A stretch of 64,000 bases of DNA, from contig NZ_CP095376.1 in the NCBI RefSeq assembly GCF_023008405.1, forward strand, positions 5,356,001 to 5,420,000, given 5' to 3'. The notes beneath the pieces are model-generated. The model was not told where the DNA came from and ran no database searches. It saw only the letters and a program-made list of their open reading frames with translations. The position numbers were made by a program, and so were the translations under genes. Within the stretch, counting starts at the first letter, position 1, and each line of letters begins with the position of its first letter. Below are positions 15,567 through 23,124 of this stretch, piece by piece. This DNA comes from Amycolatopsis sp. FBCC-B4732 (GTDB lineage: Bacteria; Actinomycetota; Actinomycetes; Mycobacteriales; Pseudonocardiaceae).

Positions 15567-16583
15567 TCAGTCCGGGCGGGCCTTGCTCGGCTGGACCCGC
15601 TTCGGCTCCCCCGGCATCTTCGGGTAGTCCGGCGGGTACGGCATGTCCCCCAGCCCCTCGTCCCGCAGGTCGCGCTCGTACCACTCCAGCGCCGTCTCCA
15701 GCCCGAACGCCTTCGCGTCCATCCCCGCGTGCAGGTCCCCGTGCGACGCCAGGAACGCCGGGATCGTCAGCACGTCGAAGTCGTCCGCGTCGACCTCGTC
15801 CAGGAGGTCCCACGTCAGCGGCGTCGAGACCGTCGCCCGCGGGGTGCCGCGGACCGACCAGGCCGAGGCCACCGTGCGGTCGCGGGCCGCCTGGTTGTAG
15901 TCGAGGAACACCCGGCCGCCGCGTTCCTCCTTCCACCACGCGATCGTCGCCTTCTCCGGGATGCGCCGAGCCACCTCGCGGCCGAGGGCGATCACCGCGT
16001 GGCGGACCTCGACGAAGTCCCACTCCGGGCGGATCCGGACCAGGACGTGCACGCCGCGGCCGCCGGACGTCTTCGGGTAGCCGGTCAGGCCCGCGTCCGC
16101 CAGCACCTCGCGGACCACCCGGGCCACCTCGACCGCGTCGGCGAAGCCCGCCCGGTCCGGGGGGTCGACGTCGATGCGGAGCTCGTCCGGGTGGTCGGCG
16201 TCGGCGCGGCGGACCGGCCACGGGTGGAAGTCGAACGTCCCCAGGTTGGCCGCCCACGCGAACACCGCGGGCTCGGCCGGGCACACCTCGGCCGCCTTGC
16301 GGCCCGACGGGAACGTGATCTCGGCGGTCTCGACCCACGGCGGCGCGCCCTTCGGCACGCGCTTGGCGTAGAACCACTCGCCTTCGACGCCGTCGACGTA
16401 GCGCTTCAGCGTGGTCGGCCGCTCGCCGATCGCGCGCAGCAACGGGGCGCCGACGGTGATGTAGTGCTCGACGACCTGCCGCTTCGTGATGCCGCGCTGG
16501 GGGAAGTACACCTTGTCCGGGCTCGAGACGCGGACCGTCCGCCCGCCCACCTCGTACTCGACCGGATCTCCGTGCTTCGGCAT
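15567..16583 (-). CDS. Primase-polymerase of the LigD-Pol/Prim-PolC family
   Basis: A 338-residue archaeo-eukaryotic-primase-type polymerase. Visible motifs are the LTKRQVVEHY-like start (ITKRQVVEHYITVG), RIDVDPPD with the two catalytic aspartates, KTSGGRGVHVLV with the SGGxGxH nucleotide-binding motif, and FLDYNQAARDRTVAS. Related enzymes are the polymerase domain of LigD (end joining) and stand-alone Prim-PolC, which works with LigC in excision repair in mycobacteria. No ligase or nuclease domain is fused, and the ligC gene at 2.7 kb is 12 kb away, so Prim-PolC is the better reading. The ATG at 16583 fixes the start. Confidence 0.85.
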   Translation of the reverse strand: MPKHGDPVEYEVGGRTVRVSSPDKVYFPQRGITKRQVVEHYITVGAPLLRAIGERPTTLKRYVDGVEGEWFYAKRVPKGAPPWVETAEITFPSGRKAAEVCPAEPAVFAWAANLGTFDFHPWPVRRADADHPDELRIDVDPPDRAGFADAVEVARVVREVLADAGLTGYPKTSGGRGVHVLVRIRPEWDFVEVRHAVIALGREVARRIPEKATIAWWKEERGGRVFLDYNQAARDRTVASAWSVRGTPRATVSTPLTWDLLDEVDADDFDVLTIPAFLASHGDLHAGMDAKAFGLETALEWYERDLRDEGLGDMPYPPDYPKMPGEPKRVQPSKARPD

Positions 16584-16636
16584 GCGGCCACGCTAGCGGT
16601 GATCCGCTCCCCGCCGCCCGCGAAAACGCCCGCCGG

Positions 16637-16642
16637 TAAGCT
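16637..16642 (+). promoter_or_regulatory. Candidate -10 box (leaderless)
   Basis: TAAGCT lies 7 bases before the GTG at 16650, with no ribosome binding site. It favours 16650 over the in-frame GTG at 16599. Confidence 0.45.
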
Positions 16643-16649
16643 CGGGCGG

Positions 16650-17315
16650 GTGTCCGGCCGCACCAAGCTGATCTGCGCGCTCGCCGTGCTCGCCGTCTTC
16701 GCGGCGGCCGCGGTGCTGCTGCCGATCCCCGGTCCGGCCGAACTGCGGGCCTGGGCGGCCACCACCGGCGCCGCCACCCCGCTCGTGCTGTTCGTCGCCT
16801 ACTCGCTGCTCACCGTGGCGCCGATCCCGCGGACCGTGTTCAACCTCGCCGCCGGGCTGCTCGTGGGCACCGCGGCCGGCATCGCGATCGGCCTGGCCGC
16901 CACCACCATCGCGGCGGCGCTGTCCTTCGGGCTGGCCCGCCTGCTCGGGCGCGACCTCGTCACCCGCCACCTGCACCGGTCCGCCGTCCGGACCGTGAAC
17001 GACCGGCTCTCCGACGGCGGCGTCCTGGCCATCACCTCGCTGCGGTTGATCCCGGTCGTCCCGTTCGCCCCGTTCAGCTACCTCTGCGGCGTGTCGTCCG
17101 TGCGACCGTTCCCCTACCTCGCCGGTACGCTGCTGGGCAGCGTGCCCGGCACCGTCGCCGTGGTCGTCCTCGGCGACGCCCTGACCGGCGGAACGCCACC
17201 GGCGCTGCTCGTCTGTTACGGCGTGTTCGCGCTGGCCGGGGCGATCGGCCTGGTCCGGGTCTTCCGGAAACGGGCGCCGGTGCCCGCACCGGAGCCCGCC
17301 GGACCGGCTGGCTGA
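16650..17315 (+). CDS. TVP38/TMEM64 (VTT domain, DedA-like) membrane protein
   Basis: A 221-residue integral membrane protein with about five to six hydrophobic segments and the VTT/SNARE-associated core: PIPRTVFNLAAGLLVGTAAG, a reentrant helix region, then LRLIPVVPFAPFSYLCGV and LAGTLLGSVPGTVAVVVLG. VTT proteins are lipid scramblases or undecaprenyl-phosphate translocases; which one applies here cannot be told. A Pro-rich C-terminal tail is cytosolic. The TAAGCT box 7 bases upstream supports a leaderless GTG start. It is followed by the kinase gene on the same strand. Confidence 0.82.
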   Translation: MSGRTKLICALAVLAVFAAAAVLLPIPGPAELRAWAATTGAATPLVLFVAYSLLTVAPIPRTVFNLAAGLLVGTAAGIAIGLAATTIAAALSFGLARLLGRDLVTRHLHRSAVRTVNDRLSDGGVLAITSLRLIPVVPFAPFSYLCGVSSVRPFPYLAGTLLGSVPGTVAVVVLGDALTGGTPPALLVCYGVFALAGAIGLVRVFRKRAPVPAPEPAGPAG

Positions 17316-17339
17316 CGCGAAGAGCACCGGGCCGACCGC

Positions 17340-17345
17340 TACACT
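17340..17345 (+). promoter_or_regulatory. Candidate -10 box upstream of the kinase gene
   Basis: TACACT lies 7 bases before a GTG at 17353. Transcription would begin near 17352, producing a leader of about 66 bases before the kinase start at 17419. Confidence 0.4.
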
Positions 17346-17352
17346 CGATCGG

Positions 17353-17376
17353 GTGCGCGAAGCGGAAACGCGCTGA
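17353..17376 (+). other. Possible seven-codon leaderless mini-ORF upstream of the kinase
   Basis: GTG CGC GAA GCG GAA ACG CGC TGA reads as a seven-residue peptide (VREAETR) right at the predicted transcript start, in the same frame as the kinase. Its TGA at 17374-17376 blocks any upstream extension of the kinase frame. It may be a regulatory leader peptide or chance. Confidence 0.3.
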
Positions 17377-17418
17377 GCAGGGTCACCACCACCGGGAATT
17401 TCGTCAGGAGCAGTCGCC

Positions 17419-19089
17419 ATCGACACCGGTCAGCTGATCGCGGGGCACTACCGCCTCGTCGAGCACATTGGTAGCGGTGCCATGGGAGTCGTGTGGCGCG
17501 CCACCGACGTGCGCCTCGAGCGCGACGTCGCGATCAAGCAGATCCTGCCCCAGCCGGGCGTCTCCGAGACCGAGCGCGACAACATGCGCCAGCGCGCGAT
17601 GCGCGAGGCGAAGAACGCCGCCCGGTTCCAGCACCCGAACGCGATCGTGGTGTTCGACATCGCCGAGCACAACGGCGACCCGTGCCTGGTGATGGAGTAC
17701 CTGAACGGGCCCAGCCTCTCCACGATCCTGTCCGAGGAGGGCACGCTGCCCCTCGGCCGCATCGCCCGGATCGGCGAGCAGGTCGCGTCCGCGCTGGTCG
17801 CCGCGCACCGCGCCGGGATCGTGCACCGCGACGTCAAGCCCGGCAACATCCTGATCGACGAGACCGGCACCGCGAAGATCACCGACTTCGGCATCTCGCG
17901 CGCGGCCGGCGACATGACGCTCACCGCGACCGGCCTGATCGGCGGCACGCCCGCGTACCTGGCGCCCGAGCTGGCGCGCGGCGCCGACCCGGTGCCCAGC
18001 TCCGACGTCTTCGCCCTCGGCGCGACCCTCTACCAGGCGATCGAGGGCACCACGCCGTACGGCAACACCACCAACCAGCTCGCGCTGCTCTACGCGGCCG
18101 CGAACGGCCAGATCAACCCGCCGGTGCAGGCAGGCGCGGCCACCGCGCTGCTGATGAGCCTGCTGCGCAGTGAGCCGGGCGAGCGGCCGAGCATGGCCGA
18201 GGCCCGCGAGCGGCTCGCCGCGCTGGCCCGGACCGAGCCCGGCGGCATGAGCGCGTCGCCGCCGCTGCTCTCCGGCAACGCGGGCCGCAAGCCCGCCGCC
18301 CCGGCCGAGAGCGGCGACCGCCCGCCGTGGCAGCGCACCGACCAGCCCGCGCCGCAGTCACCGCCGGTCGGCACGCCGGTGCCCGCGAACAAGGCGGCGT
18401 CGAACCCGCCGCGCCCGACCGCGGCGTTCATGCCGATGCGGTCGCCGGCCGCGCCGCCGAACACCCCGCCCAGACCGATGCCCGCGGCCGCGCCGACGGC
18501 CAGGGCCCCGCAGTACTCGTCGAACACCGCGAAGCCGGACAACAAGCGCAAGTACGCCCTGTTCGCCGGGGCGGGAGCCGCGGTCGTCGTGGCCGCGGTG
18601 GTCCTGTTCCTGGTGCTGAACTCCGGCAGCGACGGCGCCGGGGGCGACCAGACCGCCCAGTCGCCCGGCGCCCAGCCGACCACGGGCCAGACCACGCCGA
18701 AGAGCGGTCAGAGCAGCGCGACGAACGCCCCCGCGGGTCTCGGCCAGACGATCCCGGAAGGCAAGATCACCGACTTCCAGGCGGCCGGCCACGCCATCAC
18801 GGGCTTCTACGACAACCCCGCCGGCGGCTGGTCGAAGCTGACGCCGGCCGCGCAGCAGGTGTACGGCAGCGAGCAGGCGTTCGCCGAGTACTGGGCGAAC
18901 AACAAGGTCTCCGACTACGCGAGCGCCCGCGCCGACAGCGGCGGCGCGAACTCCGACGGCTCGATCACGATGAACCTGACGGTCAACGGCACGCGCAACG
19001 CCTACCGGATCGTCACGGTCGGCGGCACGATGCTCATCGACGCCGACACGCGGCTCGGCCCGCAAGGGGCGCCCGGCTCCGGGTACTGA
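17419..19089 (+). CDS. Transmembrane Ser/Thr protein kinase (start codon ATC proposed)
   Basis: A receptor-type PknB-like kinase of about 556 residues. From the proposed start, the Gly-rich loop GSGAMG is at residues 18-23, the VAIK lysine at 40, HRDVKPGN (Asp138), DFG (Asp156) and APE near 180. A Pro-rich linker (about 270-375), one transmembrane segment (about 382-402) and an external domain of about 155 residues that is not a PASTA repeat follow. The first ATG (17482) lies inside the Gly-rich loop and would destroy it. Upstream there is no ATG, GTG or TTG before the in-frame stop at 17374. ATC at 17419 has AGGAG 8 bases ahead, so a rare ATC (or ATT at 17398) start is proposed. Kinase identity is certain; the start is not. 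Confidence 0.88.
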   Translation: MDTGQLIAGHYRLVEHIGSGAMGVVWRATDVRLERDVAIKQILPQPGVSETERDNMRQRAMREAKNAARFQHPNAIVVFDIAEHNGDPCLVMEYLNGPSLSTILSEEGTLPLGRIARIGEQVASALVAAHRAGIVHRDVKPGNILIDETGTAKITDFGISRAAGDMTLTATGLIGGTPAYLAPELARGADPVPSSDVFALGATLYQAIEGTTPYGNTTNQLALLYAAANGQINPPVQAGAATALLMSLLRSEPGERPSMAEARERLAALARTEPGGMSASPPLLSGNAGRKPAAPAESGDRPPWQRTDQPAPQSPPVGTPVPANKAASNPPRPTAAFMPMRSPAAPPNTPPRPMPAAAPTARAPQYSSNTAKPDNKRKYALFAGAGAAVVVAAVVLFLVLNSGSDGAGGDQTAQSPGAQPTTGQTTPKSGQSSATNAPAGLGQTIPEGKITDFQAAGHAITGFYDNPAGGWSKLTPAAQQVYGSEQAFAEYWANNKVSDYASARADSGGANSDGSITMNLTVNGTRNAYRIVTVGGTMLIDADTRLGPQGAPGSGY

Positions 19090-19130
19090 GACTTAACGCG
19101 CCGCTGGTGGGCTGACGGGCGCCGATGGCT

Positions 19131-19136
19131 TACCGT
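19131..19136 (+). promoter_or_regulatory. Candidate -10 box (leaderless)
   Basis: TACCGT lies 6 bases before the ATG at 19143 and selects that start over the in-frame ATG at 19125, which lies upstream of the box. Confidence 0.4.
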
Positions 19137-19142
19137 GGGGGT

Positions 19143-19448
19143 ATGGCCGAGAACGGAGCTTCGCTGCCGGGCCAGAATCCTCGCTTCCACGAGGACCTGG
19201 TCGGCCTGGACCCCTACGACCCGGAGGCGCGCGCGTTCGCCGAGCACCTCGACCGGATGGAACGCTCCGGCCCCAACTTCACCATCGAGGCGGCGCTGGA
19301 CGGCGTGGCCGACTTCGCCGACTCCAGCAACCGCCTCGGCGGGCTGCGCTACTGGGTGTCGGCCCTGATCGTGGTGCTCATCGTCCTCGGCGTGATCGTG
19401 ACCGCATGGGACATCGTCGTGCACGCCCTCGCGTGGCTCGCGGCGTAA
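19143..19448 (+). CDS. Small C-terminally anchored membrane protein
   Basis: A 101-residue protein not assigned to a characterised family. Residues 1-70 are soluble and acidic (PRFHEDLVGLDPYDPEARAF split by loops), and one transmembrane helix occupies about 74-95 (VSALIVVLIVLGVIVTAW). The topology is tail-anchored, with the bulk in the cytosol. The leaderless-type start at 19143 is used. Its stop almost touches the msrB start region, so msrB may be co-transcribed as well as having its own -10 box inside this gene's end. Confidence 0.65.
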   Translation: MAENGASLPGQNPRFHEDLVGLDPYDPEARAFAEHLDRMERSGPNFTIEAALDGVADFADSSNRLGGLRYWVSALIVVLIVLGVIVTAWDIVVHALAWLAA

Positions 19449-19451
19449 CGT
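19446..19451 (+). promoter_or_regulatory. Candidate -10 box of msrB (leaderless)
   Basis: TAACGT overlaps the end of the preceding gene and lies 7 bases before the GTG at 19459. It decides that start over the GTG at 19450 and the ATG at 19468. Confidence 0.4.
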
Positions 19452-19458
19452 GGATCGG

Positions 19459-19905
19459 GTGAAAGGTATGAAACCCGTTGTCGGCGCGACCCCGCGCGTC
19501 GTGAAGTCCGAGCAGGAATGGCGGCAGCAGCTCAACCCCGACGAGTACGCCGTCCTTCGCCAGGCGGGGACCGAACGGCCGTTCACCGGCGAATACACCG
19601 ACACCAAGACGACCGGCGTCTACGAGTGCCGCGCGTGCGGTGCGGAGCTGTTCCGCAGCGACACGAAGTTCGAGAGCCACTGCGGCTGGCCGTCCTTCTT
19701 CGACCCCGCGGATTCCGATGCGGTGCTGCTGCGTGAAGACCGCGCCATGGGCATGAAGCGGATCGAGGTGCTCTGCGGCTCCTGCCACAGCCACCTCGGG
19801 CACGTCTTCGAGGGCGAGGGCTACCCGACCCCGACCGACCAGCGCTACTGCATCAACTCGATCTCCCTGAAGCTGGTCCCCGAGCCCGGAACCCCGCCAG
19901 CCTAA
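19459..19905 (+). CDS. msrB: Peptide-methionine (R)-S-oxide reductase MsrB
   Basis: A 148-residue MsrB that repairs the R form of methionine sulfoxide, recycled by thioredoxin. The zinc-binding pairs CRAC and CGSC, the core GWPSFFDPADSDAV and the active-site RYCINS are all present, followed by a short C-terminal tail. Starts at 19450, 19459 and 19468 are possible; 19459 fits the -10 box TAACGT. It lies 75 bases before the first TIGR04222 gene. A repair enzyme for sulfur oxidation next to a Cys-modification candidate operon may be meaningful, but that is only a guess. Confidence 0.9.
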   Translation: MKGMKPVVGATPRVVKSEQEWRQQLNPDEYAVLRQAGTERPFTGEYTDTKTTGVYECRACGAELFRSDTKFESHCGWPSFFDPADSDAVLLREDRAMGMKRIEVLCGSCHSHLGHVFEGEGYPTPTDQRYCINSISLKLVPEPGTPPA

Positions 19906-19979
19906 ATCCTTCTTAAGCCGGCAACCCACCGCCCTTCCTCGAACGTAGTCTCCGCACACGGACGAGGGAGGGCGGACTC

Positions 19980-20891
19980 ATGACCGACACCTGGGGCGTT
20001 CCCGGACCGGTGTTCGCGGGCCTGTACCTGGCCCTGCTGCTCCTGCCGGCGCTGGCCGCCGCGGTGCGCGGCGGGCTCCTGCTGCGCGGCCACGCGGGCG
20101 GCACGCCGAAGCGGCCGGAAGAGCTGGCGCTGCTGACCGGCGGACGGCGGCGCTTCGGCGAGTACGTCGTGGCCGGCCTGCTCGACCAGCAGGTCATCCG
20201 GCTGGCCGGCAACGGGCGGCTCAGCCGCGTCAAGGGCACCACGATCGACAGCGCCGGCCGCGAAGCCCTCAGCCGCATCGGCAAGAACGGCTCCGCCGTC
20301 GAGCGCGTGTGCGACGCCGCGGCCGAGCACAAGACCGCGCTCGAACTCGAGACCTCGCTGATCGGCCGGGGACTGCTCGCCGACCCGCGGAAACTGCGTT
20401 CGACCTGGGTCACCACCGCGGTGGCCTACTGGGTCGTGGTCGCCGTCGGCCTGGTCCGGCTGATCGCCGGGGCGAGCAGCGGGCACCCGGTCGGGATCCT
20501 GCTCGGCCTGCTCGCGGTGGGCGTCGTCGTGGCGATCACCGTCACCGTGAAGGCACGCAAGCCGCGCGAGGTCAAGGCCACGTTCGCCGGCCGGGCGGCC
20601 GCCGAAGCGGCTCGCCGCGCCGGGACGCTCGTGGCCGGCCCGGCGGGCGCCGTCGCGGCGGGTGGGCTGAGCGCGCACCCCGACAAGGACGTCCGGTTGG
20701 CCGTCACCCGGGCCGCGCAGCACTCGAACGCACGCGCTCACAGCCGCCGTAGCCGTACCCGCTTCGCCGGGGCCGGGGGCGGCGCGGCCGTCGGCTACTA
20801 CGGCGGCAGCTCCTGCGGCGGGGGCGGCGGGAGTTCCTGCGGCGGCGGGGGCAGCTCGTGCGGTGGTGGCGGTGGGGGCTGCGGCGGTTGA
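19980..20891 (+). CDS. TIGR04222-type membrane protein with Cys-rich Gly tail (copy 1)
   Basis: A 303-residue membrane protein of the TIGR04222 kind: an N-terminal transmembrane segment (about 8-30), a soluble stretch with LALLTGGRRRFGEYVVAGL, and two hydrophobic helices near 140-185. A basic stretch (NARAHSRRSRTRFAG) is followed by a low-complexity tail with four Cys in repeats of SSC followed by Gly4-5, ending GGCGG. Such tails look like substrates for a modifying enzyme rather than folded domains. ATG at 19980 follows GGGAGGGCGG. It is the first gene of a unit with a second copy, a DUF692 oxidase and a partner. The family recognition is from memory. Confidence 0.8.
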   Translation: MTDTWGVPGPVFAGLYLALLLLPALAAAVRGGLLLRGHAGGTPKRPEELALLTGGRRRFGEYVVAGLLDQQVIRLAGNGRLSRVKGTTIDSAGREALSRIGKNGSAVERVCDAAAEHKTALELETSLIGRGLLADPRKLRSTWVTTAVAYWVVVAVGLVRLIAGASSGHPVGILLGLLAVGVVVAITVTVKARKPREVKATFAGRAAAEAARRAGTLVAGPAGAVAAGGLSAHPDKDVRLAVTRAAQHSNARAHSRRSRTRFAGAGGGAAVGYYGGSSCGGGGGSSCGGGGSSCGGGGGGCGG

Positions 20892-20957
20892 AACGCCGAC
20901 GCGAGCGCGTGCGTCTCACAGCTACGGTAATCGCGACTCACTGAGGGGAGACGGGCG

Positions 20958-21872
20958 ATGAACGACCCGTGGGGCATTTCCGGACCGGATTTCGTGGTCC
21001 TCTACATCGCGTTGCTCGGCGTGGTCCTGCTGGTCAGGATCATCGTGTCCGGCGTCATGGCCGGCCGCGCGATGCGCGCGGACGACGGCAGGCCGGTCCC
21101 GCCGCCGACCGTCTACCAGCTCGCGTTCCTCGCCGGCGGCCCCGACCGGGCCGTCGACGCGGCGGTCGCGGCGCTGGTGGACCGCGGGCAGCTGCGCGTC
21201 AACAGCTACAAGCAGGTCAGCCAGGCCGGGGCCCGGCCCTCGGAGCCGCTGGAGCAGGCGGTCTACGACGTGGCGCAGCTGAAGACGACGGCGACGATCC
21301 GGGCGTACGTCCGCCGCTCCGCGGTGATGAAGGCGCTGGAAACCGGCCTCGACCAGCAAGGACTGCTGGTGTCGGCGGCGGCGAAGCGGCAGTCGCGGAC
21401 GATCGGGCTCGTCCTGCAGCTCGCCGTGCTGGCGTTCGGCCTGGTGCGGCTGGTCAACGGCATCTCGCTCGGCCGCCCGGTCGGGGTCCTGGTGTTCCTG
21501 GTGCTGATCGCGGCGGTGCTCGCGATCGTGGCGGCGGTCCGCCGGTCGAAGACGGGCGCCCGGCAGCCGTCGGCGGCGGGGCACCGCGTGCTCGGCCAGG
21601 CGCGCTCGGCGGCGTCCGGCCCGGTACCGGCGGGCATGCTCGCGGGCGGCGTGCTGCTCGGCGGCGCCGCGGCGGCGGTCGCGCTGGGCGGCTGGTCGAT
21701 GTACCCGGACGAGGAGCTCAGCGCGGCGCTGACCCCGCCGGCGTCGTTCGGCGGCGGTGGCTCGTCGGGTGGTTCGTCGTGCAGCAGCGGCTCGTCGTGC
21801 TCGAGCTCGTCGTCGTGCAGCAGCGGCTCGTCCTGCGGTTCTTCGTGCGGCGGAGGGGGCTGCGGTGGGTGA
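20958..21872 (+). CDS. TIGR04222-type membrane protein with Cys-rich Ser/Gly tail (copy 2)
   Basis: A 304-residue paralogue of the gene before it, with the same layout: N-terminal transmembrane helix (about 9-32), VYQLAFLAGGPDRAVDAAVA, two hydrophobic helices near 150-190, a small extra hydrophobic stretch near 230-245 (LAGGVLLGGAAAAVALGGW), then the tail. The tail has six Cys in runs of SSC separated by SSG/SSS and ends GGGGCGG. Ser replaces most Gly seen in copy 1, so the tails share spacing but not sequence. GAGGGGAGACGGGCG precedes the ATG. The stop lies inside the start of the DUF692 gene, so translation is coupled with the presumed modifying enzyme. Confidence 0.8.
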   Translation: MNDPWGISGPDFVVLYIALLGVVLLVRIIVSGVMAGRAMRADDGRPVPPPTVYQLAFLAGGPDRAVDAAVAALVDRGQLRVNSYKQVSQAGARPSEPLEQAVYDVAQLKTTATIRAYVRRSAVMKALETGLDQQGLLVSAAAKRQSRTIGLVLQLAVLAFGLVRLVNGISLGRPVGVLVFLVLIAAVLAIVAAVRRSKTGARQPSAAGHRVLGQARSAASGPVPAGMLAGGVLLGGAAAAVALGGWSMYPDEELSAALTPPASFGGGGSSGGSSCSSGSSCSSSSSCSSGSSCGSSCGGGGCGG

Positions 21873-22665
21873 GCTCGGCATCGGCATCGGGTGGCGGCAC
21901 GAACTGGACCTGTCCATCGCGCGGCTGCCCGGTGTCGACTGGGTGGAGGTGGTCGCGGAGAACCTGCACGCCGACCACCTCCCGGAGACGCTGGTGGCCC
22001 TGCGGCGCAAGGGCTTGCCGGTGCTGCCGCACGCCGTCTCGCTGTCACTGGGCGGCGCCGAGCCCCTCGACACCGGCCGCGTCCAGCACCTGGCGGAGAT
22101 CGCGCGGGCCGTGGACGCGCCCCTGGTCAGCGACCACGTGTGCTTCGTGCGCGCGGGCGGGCTCGACTCGGGGCACCTGATGCCGCTCCCCCGCACCCGC
22201 GAAGCGCTGGACGTGCTGGTGGCGAACGTCCGGCTGGCCCAGTCCATCGTGGACGTACCGTTCGCGCTGGAGAACATCGCGGCGGTGCTGGACTGGCCGG
22301 ACAACGAGCTGACCGAGGAGCAGTTCCTCACGGAGCTGACCGACCGGACCGGTTGCCGGCTGATCATCGACGTCGCGAACCTGTACGCGAACGCCCGCAA
22401 CATCGGCACGGACCCGGTGGCGTTCCTGGACGGCATCCCGTGGGAACGGCTGGCGTACGTGCACATGGCGGGCGGCATCGAGCGCGACGGCGTCTACCAC
22501 GACACGCACGCGCACCCGGTGCTGCCGGAGGTGCTCGCGTTGTTGACGGAGCTGCGTCGCCGGACGGACCCGCCGGGGGTGTTGCTGGAGCGCGACGACG
22601 ACTACCCGAGCGACGACGAGCTGGCCGCGGAGCTGGCGGCGCTGCGCGCGGCGGTGACGGGGTGA
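21865..22665 (+). CDS. DUF692 (MNIO) multinuclear non-haem iron oxidase
   Basis: A 266-residue TIM-barrel protein of the DUF692/MbnB/TglH family (MNIO). The metal-site residues expected for the family are visible: SDHVCF, LENIAAV, IIDVANLYANARN, YVHMAGG, YHDTHAHPV and LLERDDDYP. MNIOs oxidatively modify Cys or nearby residues in peptide substrates: MbnB makes oxazolone/thioamide pairs in methanobactin and TglH excises a Cys carbon, usually with a partner protein. Here the GTG at 21865 overlaps the end of the Cys-tailed membrane protein by 8 bases, with GGAGGGGG as ribosome site, and the next gene overlaps in a GTGA. The likely substrates are the Cys tails upstream; that is inference. Confidence 0.9.
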   Translation: MGELGIGIGWRHELDLSIARLPGVDWVEVVAENLHADHLPETLVALRRKGLPVLPHAVSLSLGGAEPLDTGRVQHLAEIARAVDAPLVSDHVCFVRAGGLDSGHLMPLPRTREALDVLVANVRLAQSIVDVPFALENIAAVLDWPDNELTEEQFLTELTDRTGCRLIIDVANLYANARNIGTDPVAFLDGIPWERLAYVHMAGGIERDGVYHDTHAHPVLPEVLALLTELRRRTDPPGVLLERDDDYPSDDELAAELAALRAAVTG

Positions 22666-23000
22666 GCCGGGAGGAGCTGGCCCGCCGTCAGGCCGAGTTG
22701 CTGAAGGCGTTGCTGGCTTCCGGCCCGGCTCCCGCGGGCTTCGACGCTTCGCGGCTTCAGGTGGAGGCTTCGGTGCTGCGGCGGAAGCACGGGCGGGTGC
22801 TGGCGTACCAGCGGCCCGAGGTGGCCGAGGCGCTGGGTGAGCGGTACGGGCCGCTGTTCGCGGAGTTCACCTCGGGACGGCCGAAGCTGGCCGCGGAACG
22901 TTCGGGGGCGTACGCGGACGAGTTCGTGGCTTGGCTGATCGACCGGGGCCACCTGCCGAAGCCCCGCCGGGGCCTGCGAGACTGGCTTCGGCGGCGCTGA
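22662..23000 (+). CDS. Small MNIO partner protein (SCO6045-like)
   Basis: A 112-residue, helix-rich, basic protein. The N-terminal helix (REELARRQAELLKALLASG), a PAGFDASRL turn, RRKHGRVLAYQRPEVAEAL and the C-terminal DEFVAWLIDRGHLPKPRRGL segment resemble short proteins found after DUF692 genes in actinomycetes (SCO6045-like, from memory). In other MNIO pathways the partner (MbnC, TglI) binds the substrate leader or stabilises the enzyme, so a similar role is inferred. The GTG overlaps the DUF692 stop. A copy of its last 12 codons is present 160 bases downstream. Confidence 0.7.
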   Translation: MSREELARRQAELLKALLASGPAPAGFDASRLQVEASVLRRKHGRVLAYQRPEVAEALGERYGPLFAEFTSGRPKLAAERSGAYADEFVAWLIDRGHLPKPRRGLRDWLRRR

Positions 23001-23097
23001 CCGGGGTGTTCCTGGCTGGGTGTGCTTCCCGTTCCAGGTCGCCGGGGCCGACGCCTCGACAGCCTCTTCCCGCAGCACGTCCACGGGCGGTGGCGGT

Positions 23098-23120
23098 GTC
23101 CTGAATGACTCATTCAGGAC
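23098..23120. repeat. 23-bp palindrome GTCCTGAATGA-C-TCATTCAGGAC
   Basis: Two perfect 11-bp arms with one central base lie between the convergent MNIO-partner and CoA-transferase genes. The TGAATGA/TCATTCA core resembles the TCATGAACG/CGTTCATGA arms in the repeats at 28.4 kb. It may act as a terminator hairpin or belong to a dispersed palindrome family. Confidence 0.75.
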
Positions 23121-23124
23121 CTTC

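Noticed and set aside
17482..19089. Kinase starting at ATG 17482
   Set aside because: This start cuts off the first part of the Gly-rich loop and the residues before it; a functional kinase would not begin there.
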